The notes beneath the pieces are model-generated. The model was not told where the DNA came from. It saw nothing but the letters and a program-made list of their open reading frames with translations, and did no database searches. The position numbers were made by a program, and so were the translations under genes. DNA of 7,806 nt, taken from a bacterium (lineage in GTDB: Bacteria > Actinomycetota > Actinomycetes > Actinomycetales > Actinomycetaceae). Shown here one piece after another: positions 1-6,040 of this stretch; the stretch's first letter is position 1; every line of letters starts with the position of its first letter. The DNA lies in the NCBI GenBank assembly GCA_030544165.1, contig JAUNRP010000090.1:1-7806 (forward strand). Reading direction: 5' to 3'.

Positions 1-296
1 AGGCGCCGGAGGCCGCCAGGGCGGAGTACGCCCGGATGGTGGCGGCCGGCATCCACGGCGATACCCACGAGCACGTGTACGGGGCGAACCTCGTGGTGCG
101 GCTCGATGCCTACCTCGAGGTGGGCGGGTTCGAGCGGCTCGACCACGGCGAGGACCACCGCCTGGTTCAGCGGCTCCGCGAGGCCGGCCACCGGGTGGCC
201 ACGCCGCTCGCCCCGGTGGTGCGCACCTCGGGGCGGATCACGCCGCGCTGCCCGGACGGACTCGGCGCGCTGCTGGCCCGCCTCTCGCGAGGCTGA
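1..296 (+). CDS. glycosyltransferase, family 2-like, C-terminal part (5' truncated)
   Basis: The window opens inside this gene; the readable frame starts at base 3 and ends at TGA 294-296, giving about 97 C-terminal residues. The stretch VYGANLVVRLDAYLEVGGF followed by a GEDHRLVQRLREAGHRV-like segment is the typical end of the GT-A domain in family 2 glycosyltransferases: the GAN/R region near the acceptor site, GGF, then the E-D-H catalytic-base region. The tail (TSGRITPRCPDGLGALL) resembles cytosolic actinobacterial family 2 enzymes, which often sit beside PIG-L deacetylase and methyltransferase genes; those neighbours would lie outside the window. No membrane segment is visible in the part seen. 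The donor and acceptor sugars cannot be inferred. It converges on arsR with only 47 bases between the stops, so it is not part of the ars operon. Confidence 0.75.
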   Translation, partial: APEAARAEYARMVAAGIHGDTHEHVYGANLVVRLDAYLEVGGFERLDHGEDHRLVQRLREAGHRVATPLAPVVRTSGRITPRCPDGLGALLARLSRG

Positions 297-311
297 GGAG
301 GCCGCTCGGCA

Positions 312-343
312 CTCTCCAACCGCGCGGCGGGAGAGGGGGTTGG
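312..343. terminator. possible hairpin between convergent genes
   Basis: The 47-base gap between the glycosyltransferase stop and the arsR stop can fold in two mutually exclusive ways: CTCTCC (312-317) with GGAGAG (330-335), loop 12, or CCAACC (316-321) with GGTTGG (338-343), loop 16. Neither is followed by a T-tract on either strand. It could serve as a weak bidirectional terminator, but the evidence is only the complementary arms. Confidence 0.25.
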
Positions 344-712
344 CTAGCAGCAGCGCGGCCCGGCGGCCGCCTCTCCCAGGAAATCGCGGACGAGGTCCAG
401 GGACTCGCCCACCACGGAGTAGTGCGCCCACCGGCCGCGCTGCTCGCGGCGGATGAGCCCCACATCGGTGAGCTTCTTGAGATGGTGGGAGAGAGTCGGC
501 TGGCTGATCCCCAGGCTCTCCGGGAGGTGGCACGCACACGCGGTGCCACCGTCGGATGCCGTGATGTGGGCGAGGAGGCGGACGCGGGTGGGATCGGACA
601 TCGCCTTGAAGAGGTCCGCCAGGCAGGTGGCGCGTTCGCTCGGCATGAGTGACCCAGGAGCGTCGGAGCACGCGTCCTGGCCCGCAGGTAGGAGCTCGAT
701 CATTCTCGCCAT
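344..712 (-). CDS. arsR: ArsR/SmtB-family arsenite-responsive repressor
   Basis: A 122-residue winged-helix repressor expected to bind the operators between itself and acr3 as a dimer and to leave DNA when As(III) binds. The family core is clear: FKAMSDPTRVRLLAHI (35-50), recognition helix LGISQPTLSHHLKKL (67-81), and the wing GLIRREQRGRWAHYSV (85-100). C59-x-C61 in TACACHLPE matches the first two As(III) ligands of the enterobacterial ArsR ELCVCDLC motif, but the third position is P64. Other cysteines are C15, C30 and a terminal C121-C122, so the third ligand is uncertain. ATG 712 is chosen because a TAnnnT-type -10 ends six bases upstream, consistent with a leaderless transcript; no good Shine-Dalgarno sequence is seen. 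M4 (703) is an alternative start. Its divergence from acr3 supports control of the ars operon and of itself. Confidence 0.92.
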   Translation of the reverse strand: MARMIELLPAGQDACSDAPGSLMPSERATCLADLFKAMSDPTRVRLLAHITASDGGTACACHLPESLGISQPTLSHHLKKLTDVGLIRREQRGRWAHYSVVGESLDLVRDFLGEAAAGPRCC

Positions 713-718
713 GGACCC

Positions 719-747
719 ACCCTACGCCTCATATTGACATTCGTCGA
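719..747 (-). promoter_or_regulatory. probable arsR promoter (leaderless)
   Basis: Read on the minus strand, TCGACG (747-742) and TAGGGT (724-719) are separated by 17 bases. The second fits the relaxed actinobacterial -10 pattern TAnnnT. Transcription would start about seven bases downstream, at or next to ATG 712, explaining the missing ribosome binding site. The -35-like element lies inside operator 1, so ArsR bound there would block it. The hexamers match consensus only moderately. Confidence 0.4.
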
Positions 748-787
748 TGCAACGGGCAGCCTTTACATCGAAGAGTGTCGATATGAG
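728..787. promoter_or_regulatory. paired ArsR operators in the divergent arsR/acr3 control region
   Basis: Two 22-base arms, 728-749 and 766-787, are inverted copies of each other (19 of 22 positions match) with 16 bases between them. Each arm contains its own smaller ArsR-type dyad with six-base spacing: ATTGA-N6-TCGAT at 733-748 (one mismatch) and ATCGA-N6-TCGAT at 767-782 (perfect). Their centres are about 34 bp apart, roughly three helical turns, so two repressor dimers could sit on the same DNA face. A perfect TTGACA (734-739) lies in operator 1 and may be the acr3 -35 box, but no convincing -10 sits at normal spacing. Operator 2 ends just before the acr3 ribosome binding site. Assignment to ArsR is inferred from position and the ATCGA/TCGAT-type dyad. 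Confidence 0.72.
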
Positions 788-790
788 AGG
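785..790 (+). promoter_or_regulatory. acr3 ribosome binding site
   Basis: GAGAGG lies six bases before GTG 797. It decides the acr3 start: a longer in-frame reading from TTG 734 would begin inside the TTGACA promoter element and the ArsR operator, and has no such site. Confidence 0.65.
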
Positions 791-796
791 TTCCCC

Positions 797-1942
797 GTGG
801 TCGAGACTGATTCCCGTCATCCTGCTCCCGCGGCTCGCGCGCTGGAGCCCCCACGTCTCGGTACCCTCAACCGGCTCCTGCCGCTGTGGATCGTGCTCGC
901 AATGGCGGCAGGGCTCCTCCTGGGACGCTTCGTGCCGGGCCTCGCAGGCGCGCTGGACGCGGTGAAGGTGGGGGACATCTCCCTCCCGATCGCTCTCGGG
1001 CTCCTCGTGATGATGTACCCGGTCCTGGCGAAGGTGCGCTACGACGAGACGCACCGCGTGCTCGCCGATCGCCGCCTCATGCTGCTCTCCCTCACGCTGA
1101 ACTGGGTGGTGGGTCCGCTCCTCATGTTCGTCCTCGCGTGGGCCCTGCTCCCCGACCTTCCCGAGTACCGCACCGGCCTCGTCATCGTGGGCCTCGCCCG
1201 CTGTATCGCCATGGTGTTCATCTGGAACGACCTCGCGTGCGGCGACCGCGAGTCCGCCGCAGTCCTCGTTGCGATCAACTCGATCTTCCAGGTCCTCGCG
1301 TTCGGCCTCCTGGGGTGGTTCTACCTCCAGGTGCTGCCGGGGTGGCTCGGGCTGCCGACGACCTCGGCCGAGTTCTCGGTCTGGGCGATCGTTCTCTCGG
1401 TGCTCGTGTTCCTCGGAATCCCCCTCGTGGCCGGATTCCTCACGCGCGTGATGGGCGAACGGGCACGTGGGCGAGAGTGGTACGAGGAAACGTTCCTGCC
1501 GCGGATCGGACCGTGGGCGCTGTACGGGCTCCTCTTCACGATCGTCCTGCTCTTCGCCCTCCAGGGGGAACAGATCACCTCCCGGCCACTCGATGTGGCC
1601 CGGATCGCGCTTCCGTTGGTGGCGTACTTCGGCCTCATGTGGATCGGTTCACTCCTCGCGGCTCGCGCCGCGCGTCTGGACTACGCCCACTCCGCCACCG
1701 TGGCGTTCACGGCGGCGGGCAACAACTTCGAGCTCGCCATCGCCGTGGCAATCGGAACCTTCGGCATCACCTCCGGGCAGGCCGTGGCCGGCGTGGTGGG
1801 CCCGCTCATCGAGATCCCGATGCTCGTGGGACTCGTCTATGTGTCCCTCTGGCTCGCCCCGCGTCTGTTCCCCAACGATCCCACCGTCCCGAACGCCCAC
1901 CGCCGTGCCGGCACCGAACCCACAAGGAGCACCCATGTCTGA
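797..1942 (+). CDS. acr3: Acr3-type arsenite efflux permease
   Basis: A 381-residue inner-membrane carrier that exports arsenite driven by the membrane potential or proton gradient; family knowledge gives ten transmembrane helices, and strongly hydrophobic blocks run from about residue 31 to 357. Diagnostic Acr3 motifs are MYPVLAKVRYDE (about 73-84), GLARCIAMVFIWNDLACGD (about 132-150) holding the conserved transport cysteine C136 of helix 4, and AGNNFELAIAVAIGTFG (about 307-323) with the conserved glutamate E312 of helix 9. The last 20 or so residues are polar and probably cytoplasmic. GTG 797 is preferred because of GAGAGG at 785-790. Its end overlaps the arsC start by eight bases (ATGTCTGA), implying one transcript and coupled translation. 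It lies divergent from arsR behind the paired operators, so arsenite induction is expected. Unlike ArsB, this family is selective for As(III) and sometimes Sb(III). Confidence 0.95.
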   Translation: MVETDSRHPAPAARALEPPRLGTLNRLLPLWIVLAMAAGLLLGRFVPGLAGALDAVKVGDISLPIALGLLVMMYPVLAKVRYDETHRVLADRRLMLLSLTLNWVVGPLLMFVLAWALLPDLPEYRTGLVIVGLARCIAMVFIWNDLACGDRESAAVLVAINSIFQVLAFGLLGWFYLQVLPGWLGLPTTSAEFSVWAIVLSVLVFLGIPLVAGFLTRVMGERARGREWYEETFLPRIGPWALYGLLFTIVLLFALQGEQITSRPLDVARIALPLVAYFGLMWIGSLLAARAARLDYAHSATVAFTAAGNNFELAIAVAIGTFGITSGQAVAGVVGPLIEIPMLVGLVYVSLWLAPRLFPNDPTVPNAHRRAGTEPTRSTHV

Positions 1943-2366
1943 TCGGCCCTCTGTCATCTTCGTCTGTGTCCACAACGCTGGCCGATCCCAGATGGGGGCC
2001 GCGTACACGCACCACCTCTCCGGTGGCGCCGTGGAGGTGCGGTCAGCCGGCTCGGCGCCTGCGGAGACCGTCAACCCCGCGGTACGTGAGGCGCTCCTCG
2101 AAGAGGGGATCGACATCTCGGCCGAGACCCCGAAGGTCCTGACCCCCGAGGCGGTGGAGGCCTCCGATGTGGTGATCACCATGGGCTGCGGGGACGCCTG
2201 CCCGTACTTCCCGGGAAAGCGCTACGAGGACTGGGTCCTTCAGGACCCGGCTGGCCGGGGCGTGGAGGCCGTGCGCCCGATCCGGGACGAGATTCGGCGC
2301 CGGGTCACCGAGCTCCTCGTCGAACTGGGCGTCGAGGTCCAGCCCGTGCCCGGGAAGGAGTGGTGA
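1935..2366 (+). CDS. arsC: arsenate reductase, LMW-PTP fold
   Basis: A 143-residue cytoplasmic enzyme reducing arsenate to arsenite for export by Acr3. It has the low-molecular-weight tyrosine phosphatase fold: the N-terminal anion loop FVCVHNAGRSQM carries the CX5R signature with nucleophile C11 and R17, and the general-acid aspartate is D104 in LQDPAG. Two further cysteines, C85 and C89 in MGCGDACPYFPGK, lie where thioredoxin-coupled ArsC proteins relay the disulfide, though the spacing differs from the pI258 type. In actinobacteria close relatives use mycothiol and mycoredoxin, so the electron donor cannot be decided here. ATG 1935 follows AAGGAG (1924-1929) at five bases and overlaps the acr3 stop by eight bases. 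The 3' end carries GAAGGAG, which serves the next gene. The acr3-arsC-arsC' order resembles the ars1 operon known from Corynebacterium glutamicum. Confidence 0.92.
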   Translation: MSDRPSVIFVCVHNAGRSQMGAAYTHHLSGGAVEVRSAGSAPAETVNPAVREALLEEGIDISAETPKVLTPEAVEASDVVITMGCGDACPYFPGKRYEDWVLQDPAGRGVEAVRPIRDEIRRRVTELLVELGVEVQPVPGKEW

Positions 2367-2368
2367 CC

Positions 2369-2998
2369 GTGGACGTGCCGAAGATCCGCATGGACGAGGC
2401 CGCAATGGCGCAGATCATCGACGACCTCGCCTACGCTTACTCGGGTGTGTTCGCGCAGGAGGACATCGAGAACGCGGTGCAGCGCGCCCGGGAATTTCTT
2501 GAGCCGAACGCTCGAATCGTCACCCATCTCCCCGTACTGATCGCCCGGCACGCCCGGGAGCAACTCATGGCCGAGGCGCAGGCAGAGGGTCGGGTGGCGA
2601 AGAAGGTCCCAGAGATCCTCTTCGTGTGCGTGCAGAACGCTGGACGCTCCCAGATGGCCGCCGCGCTCGCAGAGCACCTCTCTGCCCGGCGGGTCCACGT
2701 CCGCTCGGCCGGATCGCAGCCCGTGGACGAGATCAACCCGCTCGCCGTGCAGGTCCTGGCCGAACGCGGGATCGCCCTCTCCACCGCCTATCCGAAGCCA
2801 CTCACGGAGAACGTGGTGAAGGCGGCGGACGTGGTGATCACGATGGGCTGCGGAGACACATGCCCCTACTTTCCCGGCAAGATCTACGAGGACTGGGACG
2901 TGCGGGACCCGGCAGGGGAGCCCATCGCGGTGGTCCGGGACATCCGGGATGATCTCCAGGCGCGGGTGACAACCCTCCTCCGGCGCGTGCTGGACTGA
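2369..2998 (+). CDS. arsC: arsenate reductase with N-terminal three-helix domain
   Basis: A 209-residue two-domain protein. Residues about 8-72 form a mostly helical, charged domain (AQIIDDLAYAYSG, IENAVQRAREFLE, THLPVLIARHAREQL), matching the three-helix bundle dimerisation domain known ahead of some actinobacterial ArsC proteins. Residues about 80-209 are a second LMW-PTP-type arsenate reductase: C87 to R93 in FVCVQNAGRSQM, C161 and C165 in MGCGDTCPYFPGK, and D180 in VRDPAG. It differs from the upstream ArsC in the loop (CVQ instead of CVH). GTG 2369 is chosen because GAAGGAG (2354-2360) lies eight bases before it; in-frame GTG codons at 2360 and 2363 would overlap the arsC stop but are too near that site, and ATG 2390 is also possible. 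It resembles C. glutamicum ArsC1', the longer partner of ArsC1. Last gene of the operon. Confidence 0.9.
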   Translation: MDVPKIRMDEAAMAQIIDDLAYAYSGVFAQEDIENAVQRAREFLEPNARIVTHLPVLIARHAREQLMAEAQAEGRVAKKVPEILFVCVQNAGRSQMAAALAEHLSARRVHVRSAGSQPVDEINPLAVQVLAERGIALSTAYPKPLTENVVKAADVVITMGCGDTCPYFPGKIYEDWDVRDPAGEPIAVVRDIRDDLQARVTTLLRRVLD

Positions 2999-3041
2999 CC
3001 GGAGGCTCCTTAGTGGAAACGATCCGGGCCGCGCGGGACTC

Positions 3042-4208
3042 CTAGGAGAAACCGAGCGGGAGGCGCGCGGAGGGGTCGAGCTTCTGGCGCTCGGCCACAC
3101 GTCCCGTCTCATCGATGAGGGTGACCGAGCCCGCCGATCCGCGCTCTCCAGCGCGCGAGACATCCGCGTCCATCGCCACGATGCAGTTGGTGAGGTGCAC
3201 CCCGGAGGCGATGCGGGCGCCGTTGAGGATCACACTGTCTGCCACGGTGGCGCCCTCCTCGATGACCGCGCCCGGGCCCACCACCGAGTGGCGCACCTCC
3301 CCGGCAACGTGGGTGCCTGCCGAGACGAGCGAGTTGGACACCCGCGCCGAGCCCTCGATCCGGGCAGGGAGCAGTTGCGGCTGCGCGGAGAAGATGGCCC
3401 ACTCGGGATCGTCGAGGGTGGCGCCGTCCCCGTCCAGGAGCTGGAGGTGGGCCGTCCAGTAGGACTGGAGGGTGCCGAGGTCCATCCAGTAGCCGGTCAG
3501 GCGGTGCTCATAGGTGCGGCCGCGCTCCACGAACCACGGAACCAGTTCGTCCCCGTAGTCCGAGAGCTCGCCGTGCTCCTGCCCGAGCGTTTCCAGGGCC
3601 TCCACCAGGACCTCGAGGGTGTAGAGGAAGATCTCCGCGGTCACGAGGTGGCCTTCCGGGTCATCCGGCTTGTAGTCGAAGCCCGTGACCCTCCCGCTCT
3701 CGGACGCCTGCACCACGCCGTAGCGCGAGGCATCCTCCGCCACCTTGGTGGTCACCATGGTCAGCTCCGCCTGGGTGTCCCGGTGGGTGGAGACCACGTC
3801 CAGGAAGTTGAGCGTGTAGAGGTGATCGGCGGAGAGGACCAACACGAACTCCGCGCCTGAGGCGGCCAGGCGCTCGCGCAGCCGGTAGAGCGTGTCCGCG
3901 TTCCCGGTGGCGAACCCTGCGCCCGTCCCTCCCTCGAACGGTGCCACGATCTCGAGCCCGCCGTGGTTGCGGTCCAGGTCCCACGGCCGCCCCTGGCTGA
4001 GGTGGATGTTGAGGGAGTGGGGCATGTGCTGCTCCACCAGCCACACGTTGGAGATGTGGCTGTGCATGAGGTTCGAGAGGGAGATGTCGATCAGGCGGTA
4101 GGTGCCCGCGATCGGGAGCGCCGGCTTCGCGTGGTTCTCGGTCAGCGCCCCGAGCCGGGACCCTTTCCCGCCCGCGAGGACGATGGCCAGGATCTTGGGA
4201 ACGCGCAT
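3042..4208 (-). CDS. GlgC-like glucose-1-phosphate adenylyltransferase family protein
   Basis: A 388-residue cytoplasmic nucleotidyltransferase, likely making ADP-glucose (or a related NDP-sugar) from a sugar 1-phosphate. Visible motifs: nucleotide loop LAGGKGSRLG (11-20) with K28-P29, YRLIDISLSN (37-46), GNADTLYRL (102-110), metal-binding D128 in SADHLYTL, K180 in FDYKPDD near the sugar site, and GYWMDLGTLQSYW (239-251). From about residue 283 the irregular hexapeptide repeats of a left-handed beta helix follow (GSARVSNSLVS to GVHLTNCIVA). Family architecture is right, but several motifs depart from housekeeping GlgC: HAKPALPIAG instead of RAKPAVPFGG, and EQHMPHSLNIHL where GlgC has TQYKSHSL. 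It may therefore be a paralogue, and I leave the symbol blank. ATG 4208 has AGGA seven bases upstream; an extension to 4286 is low-complexity and unlike the family. No glycogen gene adjoins it. Confidence 0.82.
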   Translation of the reverse strand: MRVPKILAIVLAGGKGSRLGALTENHAKPALPIAGTYRLIDISLSNLMHSHISNVWLVEQHMPHSLNIHLSQGRPWDLDRNHGGLEIVAPFEGGTGAGFATGNADTLYRLRERLAASGAEFVLVLSADHLYTLNFLDVVSTHRDTQAELTMVTTKVAEDASRYGVVQASESGRVTGFDYKPDDPEGHLVTAEIFLYTLEVLVEALETLGQEHGELSDYGDELVPWFVERGRTYEHRLTGYWMDLGTLQSYWTAHLQLLDGDGATLDDPEWAIFSAQPQLLPARIEGSARVSNSLVSAGTHVAGEVRHSVVGPGAVIEEGATVADSVILNGARIASGVHLTNCIVAMDADVSRAGERGSAGSVTLIDETGRVAERQKLDPSARLPLGFS

Positions 4209-4313
4209 GGAGTCATCCTGCCCCAGCACGCACCGCGCCGCCCCCGCAGCAGCCCGACCGGCCGCCCCCACGCCTGACTGCGCCACGCCCGGCCGCCCAC
4301 AACCACCCGATGC

Positions 4314-4346
4314 ATCTTGACAATGACAACTTTACGCTGACAAGAT
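4314..4346. promoter_or_regulatory. superimposed divergent promoters on a 33-bp palindrome
   Basis: ATCTTGACA (4314-4322) and TGACAAGAT (4338-4346) are inverted copies matching at 8 of 9 positions, in an AT-richer island inside a very GC-rich gap. Plus strand: TTGACA (4317-4322), 18 bases, CAAGAT (4341-4346), which would start transcription about seven bases on, at the tetR-like ATG 4353, giving a leaderless message. Minus strand: TTGTCA (4343-4338), 18 bases, CAAGAT (4319-4314), which would serve the glgC-like gene with a leader of about 100 bases. TGACAA occurs three times (4318, 4324, 4338). The palindrome is a natural operator for the TetR-like protein, so one protein could shut both directions. 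The -35 boxes are strong; the -10 boxes match consensus only weakly. Confidence 0.55.
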
Positions 4347-4352
4347 CGCCCC

Positions 4353-4973
4353 ATGAGCAGCGAGTACCACCACGGCAACCTCCGCACAGCGATCATCGAG
4401 CGATCCCTCGCGATCATCGCGGACGAGGGTGTGGATGCCCTCAGCCTCCGCGCCGTGGCCTCCGAGCTCGGCGTCTCCCACGCCGCCCCCCGACACCACT
4501 TCGCCAACCGGCGGGCCCTGCTCACGGCGATCGCCACCGAGGGGTACGCGGAACTCGGGAGCCGCACCGCCGCCGTCCGCGATGCCGGGGGCAGCTTCCT
4601 CGAGGCGGGCCTGGCCTACGTCCGCTTCGCCCTGGAGAACCCGGCCAAGTTCGCGGTCATGTTCGATCCCACCCTCGTGGACCACTCCGATCCCACCTTC
4701 GCCGCCGCCGCAGACCGCACGCTCGCCGTGCTCCAGGCCAGCGCCGCCCGCCACCACGCGGATGCGGACGCAGCCGCCCTCGCGGGATGGTCCCTGATGC
4801 ACGGATTCTCCGCGCTCGCGCTCTCGGGCGCGCTCGCCCAGGCCGGATTCGCCCCGAAGGGAGTGGACCTCGTGGCCCTCGCGGCCCGCGCGGCCTCCCT
4901 GCTTAGCGCTGCGCCCCCCGGCGAAGTTCCCGCGGGAACGCCCCACCCACACGGTGAGGGAGGCACACCCTGA
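4353..4973 (+). CDS. TetR/AcrR-family regulator with WHG-type C-terminal domain
   Basis: A 206-residue one-component repressor, probably acting on the palindrome just upstream. The N-terminal YHHGNLR (5-11) and the helix-turn-helix SLRAVASELGVSHAAPRHHFANRRALL (31-57, quoted in part: VASELGVSHAAPRHHF) are typical of the TetR subgroup with a C-terminal WHG domain; the GWSLMHGFSALALSGAL segment (about 142-158) supplies that domain's core. The ligand pocket is unassigned and nothing in the sequence names the inducer. The last 20 residues are proline/glycine-rich and likely disordered. No Shine-Dalgarno sequence precedes ATG 4353, consistent with a leaderless start from the promoter ending at 4346. 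The stop overlaps the hydrolase start by one base (TGATG), so the regulator is the first gene of the operon it probably controls. Confidence 0.9.
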   Translation: MSSEYHHGNLRTAIIERSLAIIADEGVDALSLRAVASELGVSHAAPRHHFANRRALLTAIATEGYAELGSRTAAVRDAGGSFLEAGLAYVRFALENPAKFAVMFDPTLVDHSDPTFAAAADRTLAVLQASAARHHADADAAALAGWSLMHGFSALALSGALAQAGFAPKGVDLVALAARAASLLSAAPPGEVPAGTPHPHGEGGTP

Positions 4974-6040
4974 TGTGGCGCTCCGTCTTCCGCGGCCTCC
5001 TCGCTGCCGGCGCCACCGCCGCCGCGCTCGCGGGCGTCTCCGCCCAGTTCGCGCCCGGGTGGCGGCCCGGTGAGGACCTCCCGCCACTCACGCTCGATCC
5101 ACTCGCACCCGCGGACCCGTGCACGGCGCCCGTCATCCGTGAGGACCTCCTGGACGGCTCCGCCTGGCTGGTACGCCCCGACGACGCCGCCACCGTTCCC
5201 ACGCAGACGGCAGCCGACCCCGGGGTGGGTGACGTCACGGGGGAGGGGGCGCACGTCGTCGTGATGATCCCGGGTGCGGGAGGGGCCAGCCGGGAGACGA
5301 TGACGGAACAGGCCGCCGAGCTCGCGGCGTGTGGGACGTGGGCGATCACCTATGACAAGGCCGGGCCGCTGGCCGCGGTCCTGCGCGATTTCGATGCCTG
5401 GGAGGCCCAGGCCCGCGAGGCGATCGAGGCAGCGCGGTCCCTCCCCGGGGCCGGGCGAGTGGGCGTGATGGGATGGAGCGAGGGCGGCTGGATCGCTTCC
5501 CGCGTGCTCGATTCCGCGGACTTCGCGGTGTTCGCCGGCGCCCCCATCGTGACGCCCGCGGAACAAGCCGCGTGGTTCCCGGATGGTGCCCTCGCCGGAC
5601 TCCCGGACGCGATCCGTCGCATCCCCGCCATGATCCTCGCCCAGGATGTGACACCCACCTGGACGCGGGAGGACTCCCTCCCGCACCTCCGGGCGTCCGT
5701 CGTGCCACTCCTCGGGGTCTGGGGTTCCGACGACGGCGTGGTCCCCGCGCTCGAGGGCATCCGGCGCCTGCGTGACGCGCGTGCTGACGCCGCCGTGATG
5801 GTGCTCCCCGGGGCAGGTCACACCCTGGAGGGCTCTCCGTGGGCGCCCCAGGTCTCGCGGTGGATCGGTGAGCCGGACACCTCGGTACGCGGCGTCCCGC
5901 CCGTGAGCACCCGCAGCGTTCCGGGCCTGCCGGCGTCCACCTGGTACACCCACCCGATCCCCCACCTCGCGCTCACGATCGCCGTGGGCGTGGCCGCCAC
6001 GATCCACCACAGGAGACACCATGGAACACGCACTGCCTAG
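4973..6040 (+). CDS. exported or membrane-anchored alpha/beta hydrolase
   Basis: A 355-residue hydrolase, substrate unknown. A basic, alanine-rich N-terminus (residues 1-24: R3, R7, then LLAAGATAAALAGVSA) looks like a signal peptide or anchor, so the catalytic part probably faces outside. The fold is shown by the oxyanion strand VVVMIPGAGG (95-104), ITYDKAG (125-131), nucleophile elbow GWSEGGW (167-173; S169), acid D253 or D254 in GSDDGVVP, and H283 in GAGHTLEG. Such motifs resemble the BAAT/S9-like esterase and thioesterase group, whose usual YDKRGxGxS is shortened here to YDKAG. C50 and C120 could form a disulfide outside the cell. A hydrophobic stretch LALTIAVGVAATI (332-344) followed by HHRRHH suggests a C-terminal membrane helix with a basic cytoplasmic tail. 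GGGAGG (4958-4963) lies nine bases before ATG 4973. The 3' end overlaps the next gene by 20 bases. Confidence 0.83.
   Translation: MWRSVFRGLLAAGATAAALAGVSAQFAPGWRPGEDLPPLTLDPLAPADPCTAPVIREDLLDGSAWLVRPDDAATVPTQTAADPGVGDVTGEGAHVVVMIPGAGGASRETMTEQAAELAACGTWAITYDKAGPLAAVLRDFDAWEAQAREAIEAARSLPGAGRVGVMGWSEGGWIASRVLDSADFAVFAGAPIVTPAEQAAWFPDGALAGLPDAIRRIPAMILAQDVTPTWTREDSLPHLRASVVPLLGVWGSDDGVVPALEGIRRLRDARADAAVMVLPGAGHTLEGSPWAPQVSRWIGEPDTSVRGVPPVSTRSVPGLPASTWYTHPIPHLALTIAVGVAATIHHRRHHGTRTA

Noticed and set aside
734..796. Longer acr3 reading from TTG 734
   Set aside because: The TTG is part of TTGACA inside operator 1 and has no ribosome binding site; GTG 797 has GAGAGG six bases upstream and the added residues are not membrane-protein-like.
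886..2142. 418-codon plus-strand frame inside acr3 and arsC
   Set aside because: Arg/Pro/Gly-rich out-of-frame reading of the Acr3 gene with no family features.
2999..3048. Terminator between the convergent arsC' and glgC-like genes
   Set aside because: Only CCGGA (2999-3003) with TCCGG (3023-3027) and the CTCCTAGGAG palindrome (3039-3048) are seen; stems are short, loops are unsuitable and there is no T-tract.
2240..3163. 307-codon minus-strand frame across the arsC genes
   Set aside because: It is antisense to two clear arsenate reductases and has histidine/arginine-rich, domain-free composition.
4209..4286. N-terminal extension of the GlgC-like protein to 4286
   Set aside because: The added 26 residues are alanine/glycine-rich and precede the family's normal MRVPKILAIVLAGG-type start, which has its own AGGA site.
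4318..4343. Three TGACAA copies as a CRISPR-like or iteron array
   Set aside because: The unit is only six bases with uneven spacing (6 and 14) and is explained by the promoter palindrome.
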